Positions 34,132 through 42,348 of a stretch of 64,000 nucleotides of DNA are shown here, piece by piece. This stretch comes from Enterocloster clostridioformis (GTDB lineage: Bacteria; Bacillota; Clostridia; Lachnospirales; Lachnospiraceae). Location: NCBI RefSeq assembly GCF_020297485.1, contig NZ_JAIWZC010000001.1:1302001-1366000 (forward strand). Direction: 5' to 3'. The first letter of the stretch is position 1; each line of letters starts with the position of its first letter. The position numbers and the translations under genes were made by a program. Under the pieces are notes generated by a model. That model ran no database searches, had not been told where the DNA came from, and saw nothing but the letters and a program-made list of their open reading frames with translations.

Positions 34132-34516
34132 TACTCTCTCCCCTTTCAATGACATGATTCCGGCAGGCCGCATCAATCATTTCCTTCATCTCTCCCGCTG
34201 TGGCGCCTACCTTTATGCCTTCCTCCACAGCGGATTTAAAAAGTCCCTTCCATTCCTGCAGAATTCCAGCCTTCATCCGGCTGTTATCCGCAACAAAGCT
34301 GCCCTTGCCTTTGATGGAATAAATATATCCCTGGCGTTCCAGCTCCGTATACGCCCTCTGGATGGTATTGGGATTGATGGACAGCTCCGTGGCAAGGCTG
34401 CGCACAGACGGAAGCTGCGCGTCCTGCGGCAGGGCGCCCTTAAACATCAGCTCCCTAAGCCGCTCCGCCACCTGCTCATACAGCGGCCTGCTGTCCCTGT
34501 AATCCAGTACAATCAT
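34124..34516 (-). CDS. GntR-family regulator, YtrA subfamily
   Basis: 130-residue repressor-like protein. A winged helix-turn-helix (about 10-75, with LPSVRSLATELSINPNTIQRAYTELERQGYI containing the recognition helix) is followed by only ~50 helical residues, the short effector-free tail of the YtrA type. It is the first gene of the GntR-ATPase-permease operon with overlapping frames throughout. Such regulators usually repress their own ABC operon. An inverted repeat with 9-bp arms at 34626-34648 is the probable operator. Confidence 0.9.
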   Translation of the reverse strand: MIVLDYRDSRPLYEQVAERLRELMFKGALPQDAQLPSVRSLATELSINPNTIQRAYTELERQGYIYSIKGKGSFVADNSRMKAGILQEWKGLFKSAVEEGIKVGATAGEMKEMIDAACRNHVIERGESND

Positions 34517-34625
34517 CCCGTCCTTCCCCCTCTCCGTTCTCGCTGCCAGGATACCTGGCAGCAGCCTTAGCAGTGCTTTTGCCGGCTCATGGGCCAGGTA
34601 TATCCTGAGCCTCCCGGCGTTCTAT

Positions 34626-34648
34626 CTGTATTAAGTATATTAATACAG
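34626..34648. promoter_or_regulatory. Probable GntR operator (9-bp arms, 5-bp spacer)
   Basis: CTGTATTAA (34626-34634) and TTAATACAG (34640-34648) are exact inverted copies around GTATA. The minus strand centre contains TATACT, a possible -10 for the GntR gene (34639-34634), so bound repressor would block it. The -35 is poor. Confidence 0.6.
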
Positions 34649-34755
34649 TTATCTTCCCCATTAGATTACCATAGTCTTCCATGATTTACAATTAAAGATT
34701 TTCTTAAGATTAATTTTTTGGTATACTGATGTGAGAACGACTCAAGGAGGTCATC

Positions 34756-36495
34756 ATGTCCAATACCATGTTTTTTAACCTGCTTTTAAATATTGGTCTT
34801 CTGGTGCTCATAGCCACCATGCTCACCAAGCTTCCCATGGTGCGTTCCATGCTGCTGGAGGACAGCCATGCCATGGGAAGCAGGGCCGCCCTGGCGGTCA
34901 TCTTCGGACTGGTCAGCATTTTCTCCACCTACACCGGGGTCCGTGCCCAGGGCGCCATCGTGAACACCAGGGTTATCGGCGTGCTGGCAGCCGGTCTTTT
35001 AGGCGGTCCCTATGTGGGAATCGGAGCCGCCGTCATAGGAGGACTTCACCGGTATCTCTTTGATATCGGAGGCTTTACTGCCGTGAGCTGCGCTGTCTCC
35101 ACCTTTGTGGAGGGCCTGATCGGCTCCGCCTTCTCCAAACGGTTTAAAGCCGGCAAGATTGACGGCGCAGGAGTGTTCCTTATTACGGCTCTGGCTGAGA
35201 TTGGACAGATGGCTATTATCCTTCTCATCTCCCGCCCCTTTCCGGCTGCCCTGGACCTGGTATGCCTTATTGCCTTTCCCATGATAATCATGAATGCCCT
35301 GGGCATGGTTGTATTTCTCGGCACCTTTAACAGGGTATTCATGGAGGAGGACAGCCAGTTCGCGGAGAAGATGCGCCTGGCCATGGGAATAGTGGACCAG
35401 AGCCTGCCTCACCTGAGAAAGGGACTGTACAGCAAAACGGACATGGAGGCCACCGCAGACATCATCTACCAGTCCACCTCCTGTGCGGCCGTGATGTTCA
35501 CGGACGCCCAGAAAATCCTGGCCATGAAGGGTGAAAACTGGTACGATGTCCTCCGGGATGAAGCCGTATTGACACCCATTCTAAGCTCCATCCACGACAG
35601 AAAGCCCACCACCTTTTCCTATGCGGAAAAGACAGATCCCCTGTACCATATTCTGAAGAACCACATCATTGTCGCCGCCCCTCTCATCGAGATGGACAAA
35701 CCAGTGGGGAGTCTGACCATGATGGTAAAGAAACACTGGCATACCTCCCAGTCCAACCTGGACTTTGCCTCGGAGCTGGCCCGCCTTTTTTCCACCCAGC
35801 TGGAGCTGTCTGACCTGGATTATCAGAAGCAGCTTCGCCGCAAAGCGGAGTTCAGGGCTCTTCAGTCCCAGGTGAATCCCCACTTCCTTTACAATGCGCT
35901 GAACACCATTTCGTGCGTATGCCGGGAGAATCCGGACCGGGCCAGGGAACTGATTCTAACCCTCTCCTCCTACTACCGCCAGGCCCTGGAAAATGACCAG
36001 TACATGCTGAGTCTCCACACAGAGCTGTACCATGTGGCCAGTTACCTGGAACTGGAGCAGGCGCGTTTTGAGGAAAAACTGGTTGTGGAGCTGGATGTGG
36101 AGGACGACCTCAACTGCAAAGTTCCTTCCTTTATTCTCCAGCCCCTGGTGGAAAATGCAGTCCGCCACGGCGGGGACAGGACCGGCGCCCGCCATGTCTC
36201 CATCAGCGCCCACAGCGTGGATGGCATGGCGGAAATCGCGGTGGCTGACCGCGGGCAGGGAATCCCCAAAGAAGTGGTCCTGAGTCTTTACACAGGCCAG
36301 GGAAAGGGCGTGGGCCTGTCCAATGTACACAAACGCCTGAAAAGCATATATGGGGAAGATAACGGTCTGAAAATCGAAGCTTCAGAAGCCGGTTCCAGAG
36401 TCCGGTTCAGAATTCCTCTGGAACCGGAGGAAATTCCTGTACCATCTAATGAAATCAAACTGGAGGAATCTAACAATGAAGATAGCTGTGATTGA
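34756..36495 (+). CDS. lytS: LytS-family membrane sensor histidine kinase
   Basis: 579 residues. The N-terminal ~190 residues form the 5TMR-LYT membrane sensor, with NTRVIGVLAAGLLGGPYVGIGAA (72-94; first part cited) typical of it. About 205-345 is a GAF-like domain. About 365-470 is the His_kinase-type phosphoacceptor region with His376 in NPHFLYN. About 475-570 is the ATP-binding domain (VENAVRHG N-box, DRGQGIP G-box). It overlaps the response-regulator gene by 20 bp. Relatives such as E. coli BtsS and YpdA and Bacillus LytS respond to pyruvate. With a CstA-family carrier next door, pyruvate or a related metabolite is the likely cue here; that is inference. Confidence 0.92.
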   Translation: MSNTMFFNLLLNIGLLVLIATMLTKLPMVRSMLLEDSHAMGSRAALAVIFGLVSIFSTYTGVRAQGAIVNTRVIGVLAAGLLGGPYVGIGAAVIGGLHRYLFDIGGFTAVSCAVSTFVEGLIGSAFSKRFKAGKIDGAGVFLITALAEIGQMAIILLISRPFPAALDLVCLIAFPMIIMNALGMVVFLGTFNRVFMEEDSQFAEKMRLAMGIVDQSLPHLRKGLYSKTDMEATADIIYQSTSCAAVMFTDAQKILAMKGENWYDVLRDEAVLTPILSSIHDRKPTTFSYAEKTDPLYHILKNHIIVAAPLIEMDKPVGSLTMMVKKHWHTSQSNLDFASELARLFSTQLELSDLDYQKQLRRKAEFRALQSQVNPHFLYNALNTISCVCRENPDRARELILTLSSYYRQALENDQYMLSLHTELYHVASYLELEQARFEEKLVVELDVEDDLNCKVPSFILQPLVENAVRHGGDRTGARHVSISAHSVDGMAEIAVADRGQGIPKEVVLSLYTGQGKGVGLSNVHKRLKSIYGEDNGLKIEASEAGSRVRFRIPLEPEEIPVPSNEIKLEESNNEDSCD

Positions 36496-37297
36496 CGACG
36501 AACGTCCTGCCAGAAAGGAACTTGTCCATCAGATTATGGAGGCCATGCCGGACAGCCAGATTGAGGAGGCTGACAGCGGCGCTTCTGCCATTGAACTCAT
36601 CAGCCGCCGGACCTTTGACCTGCTGTTTGTGGATATCAGCCTGGGGGATATGGAAGGCACCACCCTGGCAGCTGCCGCCAGGCGCATCCTGCCGGACGCC
36701 CAGATTGTGTTTGCCACCGCCTACTCCCAGTATGGAGTCAAGGCCTTTGAGCTGGGTGTGAACAACTACATACTGAAACCATTTGACCCGGACCGTGTGC
36801 GCCGAGTGTTGGAAAAATGCCAAAAGGACCTGCAAAAAAACCAGGCTCTTACCGCTGCTACAGTCCCATCCTGTGACGATCACCAGCCCTGCGGCGAGCC
36901 GTACAGACCGTCTTCTCCCGCCTTCCCGCAGGAGGCGGGAGAATCCGTGACAGCCGCCTTTCCGTCCAGCCGTATGGCCATTAATATGAACCGGACCATT
37001 ATTCTGGTGGATATACAGCAGATCGTTTACATAGAAACTTCAGGAAGGAGCTGCATCATCCATACCACCACGCGTGATTACACGGAAAACCTTCTTTTGG
37101 GGGAGTATGAAAAGCGCCTGGCCTCCCATGGATTCTGCCGCATACACAAAAGCTACCTGGTAAATCTCAACTTCATCACCGAACTGTTCCCCTGGGCCAA
37201 CAACAGCCTGGCCGTGAAAATGCAGGGGTTTGAGAAAAACATCCTTCCTGTAAGCAGGGAAAAATCAAAAATGCTGCGCCAGATTATCGGGTTTTAG
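36476..37297 (+). CDS. lytR: LytTR-family response regulator
   Basis: 273 residues. The receiver domain (1-118) has acidic pocket Asp7-Asp8, phosphoacceptor Asp53 and Lys101. A Pro/Ser-rich linker (about 125-165) leads to a LytTR DNA-binding domain (about 170-270, with VDIQQIVYIETSGRSC and FCRIHKSYLVNL blocks). The ATG at 36476 follows GGAGGAATCTAAC and is translationally coupled to the kinase gene. LytTR proteins bind direct repeats spaced about 21 bp; three such boxes lie 33-83 bp past its stop, ahead of the cstA promoter. Confidence 0.93.
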   Translation: MKIAVIDDERPARKELVHQIMEAMPDSQIEEADSGASAIELISRRTFDLLFVDISLGDMEGTTLAAAARRILPDAQIVFATAYSQYGVKAFELGVNNYILKPFDPDRVRRVLEKCQKDLQKNQALTAATVPSCDDHQPCGEPYRPSSPAFPQEAGESVTAAFPSSRMAINMNRTIILVDIQQIVYIETSGRSCIIHTTTRDYTENLLLGEYEKRLASHGFCRIHKSYLVNLNFITELFPWANNSLAVKMQGFEKNILPVSREKSKMLRQIIGF

Positions 37298-37329
37298 TCC
37301 CATCACATGTGTCTCTGAGCATAATGCCT

Positions 37330-37380
37330 TCCGTTTATGAACCTTTTTTTACTGTTTGTTCATTCCTTCATACAGTTGAC
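37330..37380 (+). promoter_or_regulatory. Three LytTR-type direct repeats at exact 21-bp spacing
   Basis: TCCGTTTAT (37330-37338), ACTGTTTGT (37351-37359) and ACAGTTGAC (37372-37380). The GTT cores start at 37333, 37354 and 37375, exactly 21 bp (two helical turns) apart. The first box fits the LytTR consensus [TA][AC][CA]GTTn[AG][TG] fully; the others each miss one position. The last box ends 10 bp before the -35, a classic activator position. Confidence 0.75.
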
Positions 37381-37390
37381 ACAAAAAATA

Positions 37391-37418
37391 TTTACTTATG
37401 CTCCTAATATTGTATAAT
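37391..37418 (+). promoter_or_regulatory. cstA promoter with weak -35
   Basis: TTTACT (37391-37396), 16-bp spacer and a perfect -10 TATAAT (37413-37418). The weak -35 suits dependence on the activator sites just upstream. Confidence 0.6.
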
Positions 37419-37454
37419 TACCACAAATACAAGAAATACATAGGAGGTAGGTAT

Positions 37455-38894
37455 ATGATTAGTTTTTTTGTATGTCTGGCAATTTTGATTATCGGATTCA
37501 TGCTCTACAGTAAGGTTGCCGAGAAAGTATTTGGCCCTGATGACAGAAAACCCCCGGCACTGTCCATGACAGACGGAAGCGACTATGTGCCGATGGGCAC
37601 GCCCCGTATATTCCTGATTCAGCTGCTGAACATTGCCGGTCTGGGCCCCATCTTCGGAGCATTGGCCGGTGCCTGCTGGGGCCCCAGCGTATTCCTGTGG
37701 ATTACCTTCGGTACCTTATTAGGCGGAGGCGTCCATGACTACATGGTGGGCATGATGTCCATGCGCCACAAGGGCGCCAGCGTGTCCGAGCTTACAGGTA
37801 CATATCTGGGCAATGCCATGAAACAGGTCATGCGTGTATTCTCCGTGGTCCTTCTGGTGCTGGTAGGCGTAAGCTTCTCCACAGGACCGGCCAACCTGCT
37901 TGCCATGCTGACTCCTAATGTATTGGATGCCAAATTCTGGCTGGCAGTGGTATTGATTTATTATTTCATCGCAACCTTTGTTCCCATCGACAAGGTCATC
38001 GGCAAGATTTATCCCATATTCGGTATCTGCCTCATCGTCATGGCCCTGGGCGTGGGAGGAGCCATCATCCTGGGCGGTTATCACATTCCTGAAATTACAC
38101 TGTCCAACCTGCATCCTTCAGGCACCCCTATATGGCCCACCATGTTCATCTCCGTTGCCTGCGGCGCCATCTCCGGCTTCCATGCAACCCAGTCTCCTCT
38201 GATGGCACGGTGTCTTACCAATGAAAAAGACGGCCGCAAGGTGTTCTACGGAGCCATGGTGGCAGAAGGCGTCATCGCCCTTATCTGGGCTGCCGCAGGC
38301 GTAGCGTTCTACAACGGCACAGGAGGTCTGTTGGAGGCTCTGGGCAATGGACAGTCCAGCGTTGTGTATGAAATCTGCTTCAAGCTTCTGGGACCGGTGG
38401 GTGCTGTCATCGCCATGATTGGTGTTATTGCCTGCCCCATTTCCTCAGCGGATACCGCTTACCGCAGCGCAAGGCTGACCCTGGCGGACTGGTTCAAGAT
38501 TGACCAGAAACTTATCAAGAACCGTCTCATCTTAACCATTCCGCTGCTGGCTGTGGGCGCTGTCCTGACCCAGGTGGATGTGCAGGTGGTATGGAGATAT
38601 TTCTCCTGGAGCAACCAGACGCTGGCTATGATTGCCCTGTGGGCCGCAAGCGTATATCTGTTCCGCAGAAAACGCATCTACTGGCTCACCGCCCTTCCGG
38701 CCACCTTCATGTCGGCTGTATCCTGCACTTATATTCTCATGGCAAAGGAAGGCTTCCAGCTCTCCACCGCCATCGCCTATCCGATCGGCATCATATTTGC
38801 CGCGGTATGTCTGGGAACCTTTGTGTTCACCTGCGTGATGGGCAAGGGAAAGAACGCAGACCGTCCTGCAGTTGAAGAACCTTATGCGGTTTAA
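37455..38894 (+). CDS. cstA: CstA-family carrier (peptide/pyruvate type)
   Basis: Membrane transporter of 479 residues with about 12 helices. The family blocks are clear: GARPPxL-like DRKPPALSMTDGSDYVP near the N-terminus, the GPIFGALAGACWGP loop, and FHATQSPLMARC. CstA was first described as a starvation-induced peptide permease; the related BtsT is a pyruvate/H+ symporter. The protein is of the shorter CstA form, not the ~700-residue BtsT form. The ATG at 37455 follows TAGGAGGTAGG. It follows a LytS/LytTR pair, LytTR-like boxes and a weak -35 promoter, so activated expression by that system is likely. A terminator lies 27 bp downstream. Confidence 0.92.
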   Translation: MISFFVCLAILIIGFMLYSKVAEKVFGPDDRKPPALSMTDGSDYVPMGTPRIFLIQLLNIAGLGPIFGALAGACWGPSVFLWITFGTLLGGGVHDYMVGMMSMRHKGASVSELTGTYLGNAMKQVMRVFSVVLLVLVGVSFSTGPANLLAMLTPNVLDAKFWLAVVLIYYFIATFVPIDKVIGKIYPIFGICLIVMALGVGGAIILGGYHIPEITLSNLHPSGTPIWPTMFISVACGAISGFHATQSPLMARCLTNEKDGRKVFYGAMVAEGVIALIWAAAGVAFYNGTGGLLEALGNGQSSVVYEICFKLLGPVGAVIAMIGVIACPISSADTAYRSARLTLADWFKIDQKLIKNRLILTIPLLAVGAVLTQVDVQVVWRYFSWSNQTLAMIALWAASVYLFRRKRIYWLTALPATFMSAVSCTYILMAKEGFQLSTAIAYPIGIIFAAVCLGTFVFTCVMGKGKNADRPAVEEPYAV

Positions 38895-38920
38895 CCCAAC
38901 CGTCAAATCATGCTTCATAT

Positions 38921-38973
38921 AAAAAGGCGCTGTCCACAGCCAGTCCTGACCGGCCATGGGCAGCGCCCTTTTC
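38921..38973. terminator. Bidirectional terminator between cstA and the OLD-family gene
   Basis: AAAAAGGCGCTGTCC (38921-38935) pairs with GGGCAGCGCCCTTTT (38958-38972) with one bulge. T-runs result on both strands. Confidence 0.75.
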
Positions 38974-39026
38974 TGTCATATCCTTTTGTGCGGTCCCCCC
39001 GCGCCGATCTCCCGTTCTGCCAGCCT

Positions 39027-40886
39027 TTAATTCCCAGGTCTTTTCCTGCTGTCAAAATACACGAACCGGTCAATGGCATCTAGAATATCCTTAAAATCCT
39101 CTTTGGGCGCCAGGTCAATGTATGCCTTCAGAATCTCTTTTTCCCTTTCCCTGAATGGGCCGTAAAATATGTCATACAGATTATGGCCCCTGAGATAGGT
39201 GCGCACCTCTTCCATGTGCTCCTTCATATCTTCCGGGGATGAGAAATCCCGTCCCAGGACTTCCGTCAGCTGCTGTCCGCTGCGAATCCGGTACAGATAT
39301 TCCCTCCATTTGCCGTAGAGCGTTTGGTAGAAGGCATCCTCGCTTTCCACGATTCCCAGGCGGACCATAACCGCCGGGTTAAAGAAATAGTTTTCAAAAG
39401 AATAATACTTTAAAATCAGTACATTCCGCTTTGTCACCTTAGGCAGGCGGTCCACATCCTCCAGATTCCGCTCATCGTAATACCTGCACAGCTGTGACGC
39501 CAGTTCCTCCGGATCCTTGCCGTCCCCATCGCGTATCATCAGGAATTGGTCCCGAAGATAGACCTGGTTCATATACTTTAAGTTGGCATATGTCTTGATG
39601 TTGGTGCAGCTGTTGGTGGTAATGATGGATATGCGGTACAGATTCCCCGCCTCATCGTAAATCTCGGAATAATACTTTTCCAGGAGAAGAGGCAGGCGGC
39701 TCTTATCCTGCTTCCCCTCCACAATGAACACGAAACTTACATTTAACAGATCATTGGCCCCATACCCCAGATCGTCCAGTATCTCGCTCATGTTGGTCCT
39801 GGGGCGTATGACCGAATACCGCTCATCATCCAGCACCACCTGCCGTATCTGGCGTATACTGAAATTAAACAAAAGGTCCGGGCTGTGGGTCTTGAAAATC
39901 ACCTGATTCTTCTTGGACAGACGGTACAGTATCTCACTGCAGGATTTCTGGAGCTGGGGATGGAGGAATATCTCCGGGTCTTCCACCACGATAATGCTGG
40001 GAATCCTGCCCTGTTCACTGATATAGGTCTCTAACAGGGACAGCATATAAATACTGCGCATGCCCTTTCCCATCAGCTCCACCGGCTTCACGCTGCCTCT
40101 CTGGCGGTTGTGGGCCGTTACCTCCACCGTAAAAAGCTGGTCCGCATCAAAGTTCAGCGTGTACTGAATCTCCTCATATCCTCCATTTTTAAAGAAGTTT
40201 TCATTGACCTTCCTGGAAAATCCGATCAGGTTCAGCTGGTATATCTTAAACTCCAGAAGACGGGCTGTTTCAAAGGCAGAAAGTTCTTCCGGCTTCTTCT
40301 GATTAATCAGGCCGATGCACTGGAAGCAATGGTTGCATTTCTTAGCCCTCTCAAAAATACAGCTGCCGGAGCGCAGCCTTCGCAGCTCCTCATCCTCCTG
40401 GAACATCAGAAGGTCGTTCTGCAGCTGGTTCAGCTCCCGCTCCGCGTTAATTCGGTAAATGCGGGGCATTACCATATGGATATATGGATTATTCTTCCGG
40501 TACAAATCCTCATACCGCACCTTGCCGTCCTGGTTCACATGCAGAGTAAAGGACAGCTCCCCGTCTTTAAAGGACGGCAGCCGCTCAGAAAACACCCTGC
40601 GCCACACATCGTAACGCCTGTACTGGCTGACAATACCCATATGATGAAACAGGTGCAGGTCCTCCTCTTCTATGGAAAAGCAGGCGTCAATCCGGATGGC
40701 CTGACGGTTCTCATTGAAATCTCTGGCCTGGATCTCATAACAGCCGCACACCGCGCAGACCGCATCCAGAATCGAGGTTTTCCCCGTATTATTTTTTCCT
40801 ACAAAAATCAGCGCCCGGTCAATATCGCGTATTTCCATGCTCCGTATCGACTTAAAATTATGGATGTGCAGATAGGTGAGCTGCAT
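39027..40886 (-). CDS. OLD-family ATPase/nuclease (AAA ATPase + TOPRIM)
   Basis: 619 residues. The N-terminal ABC-type ATPase (about 1-370) has Walker A GKNNTGKTS (30-38) and Walker B IIVVEDPE with Glu302-Asp303, then a His-containing switch (KTHSPDLLF). The C-terminal TOPRIM domain (about 383-510) has Glu390 and the DGD pair Asp453/Asp455, so the metal site for DNA cleavage looks intact. Residues 176-190 hold a C-x7-C-x2-C-x2-C cluster, not usual in OLD proteins. The family includes phage-defence nucleases (P2 Old, Gabija GajA). No partner helicase (GajB) or reverse transcriptase is adjacent, so it is a solitary class 1-type member. It has its own promoter. Confidence 0.85.
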   Translation of the reverse strand: MQLTYLHIHNFKSIRSMEIRDIDRALIFVGKNNTGKTSILDAVCAVCGCYEIQARDFNENRQAIRIDACFSIEEEDLHLFHHMGIVSQYRRYDVWRRVFSERLPSFKDGELSFTLHVNQDGKVRYEDLYRKNNPYIHMVMPRIYRINAERELNQLQNDLLMFQEDEELRRLRSGSCIFERAKKCNHCFQCIGLINQKKPEELSAFETARLLEFKIYQLNLIGFSRKVNENFFKNGGYEEIQYTLNFDADQLFTVEVTAHNRQRGSVKPVELMGKGMRSIYMLSLLETYISEQGRIPSIIVVEDPEIFLHPQLQKSCSEILYRLSKKNQVIFKTHSPDLLFNFSIRQIRQVVLDDERYSVIRPRTNMSEILDDLGYGANDLLNVSFVFIVEGKQDKSRLPLLLEKYYSEIYDEAGNLYRISIITTNSCTNIKTYANLKYMNQVYLRDQFLMIRDGDGKDPEELASQLCRYYDERNLEDVDRLPKVTKRNVLILKYYSFENYFFNPAVMVRLGIVESEDAFYQTLYGKWREYLYRIRSGQQLTEVLGRDFSSPEDMKEHMEEVRTYLRGHNLYDIFYGPFREREKEILKAYIDLAPKEDFKDILDAIDRFVYFDSRKRPGN

Positions 40887-40937
40887 GGGTGCCTCCTTTC
40901 ACTGGGCTTGTATGGCTTTGAATGGATTATTACTATA

Positions 40938-40966
40938 AGTATACGCTATAAAAAGACAGGACACAA
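40938..40966 (-). promoter_or_regulatory. Promoter of the OLD-family gene
   Basis: Minus-strand TTGTGT (40966-40961), 17-bp spacer and TATACT (40943-40938). The -35 begins 7 bp past the stop of the upstream DUF4349 gene. Confidence 0.65.
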
Positions 40967-40972
40967 GCCCGG

Positions 40973-42109
40973 CTATTCTTTCTCTTTCTGCATCTTCTCA
41001 GTTTGTTCCTCCTGCGTCTTCCGATTCTCTGTCTGCTCTTCCACCGCTTTTTCCGTCTGTTCTTCCGCCGCCTGCGCCTTCCGGTCTCTTCTGCCTTTTT
41101 TCTCTCCAATCTGCTTACCGCGAGAATTAGAGGAACGGCTCAGGAAGCGGAGCCTGCCCTGCGTCCTTCGGCTTAACCCTCTGACAATGAGGACAACTGC
41201 CGCGATGATGACGGCCAGCACCAGCAGGATGGGACTGTTGGAGGCAATCCATACAATCAGATCGGTTCCCGCCTCCCCCAGGTTGTTCAGGCTCCGGTTA
41301 AAGCCCTTCTGTATCCTGGTTCCAATGCTGTCCGGCGCGGTGGGAGTAAGGTCCTTTACCTCCCTCATATTGATGGATACCGTGCTGTAATCCACCTGAT
41401 TGTCATAGAGACGCAGCTGGGATGTGTAGGACTCCAGCTCGTAGCGGATCTCTGAGAGCCGGGCTTCCAGCGCCACCACCGCGTCCAGGGACTCCGCCTT
41501 CTCCAACAGGGCCCAAAGCCGCTCCTGCTCTATCTCCATCGATTTCTTGCGGCTCTGCACATCCGAATACTGCAGGGTCACATCCGTCACCTGCTCCTGC
41601 TTGCTGGTCACATTCCCCGCGCTCTCCACAGTCTCCACAAAGCGGTCCAGCCGGTCAGCCGGAATCCTGGCCCTGATGTCCGCATAGCGCTGCTGGCTGC
41701 CGCCATAGGAATTGACGCTGATTCCCGACACATCAGAGGATTCCACATAACCGCCCAGCTCCCTTACTTTGTCTGTAATCTGCGAGAGTACGCCGTCAAA
41801 GTCCCTGGCCTCCACGCTCATGTTCACATCCCGTATCAGCTTCCTGCCGGTATCTGCCGGACTGCCAATATCTGATGAGGGAGACAGACCGCTTCCGGAC
41901 TCTGCCTTTAATGTATTAAGGTTTTCTCCCAAAAAGGCCGCGTCTGTCTGTCCTTCCTCCGCATCCATAACATATGCGGCGGCAGCCGTGGTCTCTGCCA
42001 TGGCAGCCGTATTGTACGATTTGCTGCCGCAGGCAGACAGAGAGAGCGCCGCCAGAAGAACCATAGCCGTGACCAGCGTCCATATGCGCCCCGTTTTCCA
42101 TTTTTTCAT
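40973..42109 (-). CDS. DUF4349 lipoprotein
   Basis: 378 residues. Lipoprotein signal (1-26) with lipobox ending at Cys27 (LSAC), then the DUF4349 domain (about 88-310) with its long helical hairpin (about 165-235) and a C-terminal membrane helix (about 285-308). The last ~70 residues are very basic, then a Glu/Gln/Lys-rich helix (EEQTEK repeated). Lipid anchor and helix together hold a DUF4349 loop outside and the charged tail in the cytosol. The family function is unknown. A 16-bp perfect palindrome lies 26 bp upstream of the start, which is led by AGGAGG. Confidence 0.85.
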   Translation of the reverse strand: MKKWKTGRIWTLVTAMVLLAALSLSACGSKSYNTAAMAETTAAAAYVMDAEEGQTDAAFLGENLNTLKAESGSGLSPSSDIGSPADTGRKLIRDVNMSVEARDFDGVLSQITDKVRELGGYVESSDVSGISVNSYGGSQQRYADIRARIPADRLDRFVETVESAGNVTSKQEQVTDVTLQYSDVQSRKKSMEIEQERLWALLEKAESLDAVVALEARLSEIRYELESYTSQLRLYDNQVDYSTVSINMREVKDLTPTAPDSIGTRIQKGFNRSLNNLGEAGTDLIVWIASNSPILLVLAVIIAAVVLIVRGLSRRTQGRLRFLSRSSNSRGKQIGEKKGRRDRKAQAAEEQTEKAVEEQTENRKTQEEQTEKMQKEKE

Positions 42110-42134
42110 AACCCCATCCTCCTATCTTTATAGC

Positions 42135-42150
42135 TTCATGGTACCATGAA
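42135..42150. promoter_or_regulatory. 16-bp palindrome TTCATGGTACCATGAA
   Basis: A perfect 16-bp palindrome sits 26-41 bp upstream of the DUF4349 start, next to a TATAAAG and the Shine-Dalgarno. It could be a repressor operator or an mRNA hairpin near the start. No second copy was noticed. Confidence 0.5.
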
Positions 42151-42248
42151 AAAAACAGCCTTTCAATGGACATAAATAAGACTTAAGAAAAAGATTAAAA
42201 TATTAAGAAATGCCAGCTCTATGGGTATCACACCGCGCCTGGCCATAT

Positions 42249-42298
42249 AAAAAGGAGAACCGGACAGCCGGACCTTGCGGTCCGATATCCGGTTCTCC
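42249..42298 (-). terminator. Rho-independent terminator of pckA
   Basis: On the minus strand GGAGAACCGGA (42298-42288) pairs with TCCGGTTCTCC (42264-42254). An inner GGACC/GGTCC stem and a T-run (complement of 42253-42249) complete it. It lies 50 bp past the pckA stop. Confidence 0.85.
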
Positions 42299-42348
42299 CT
42301 ATATGATGCTGTCCTCCTGCCGATCGGGCAGAAAGGCGGTTCTTTTTA

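Noticed and set aside
37376..37381. TTGACA as the cstA -35
   Set aside because: It is 31 bp from the TATAAT, too far for sigma-A; it is better explained as part of the third LytTR-like box.
39027..40886. Gabija or retron defence system
   Set aside because: No GajB helicase, reverse transcriptase or other partner gene lies next to the OLD-type gene.
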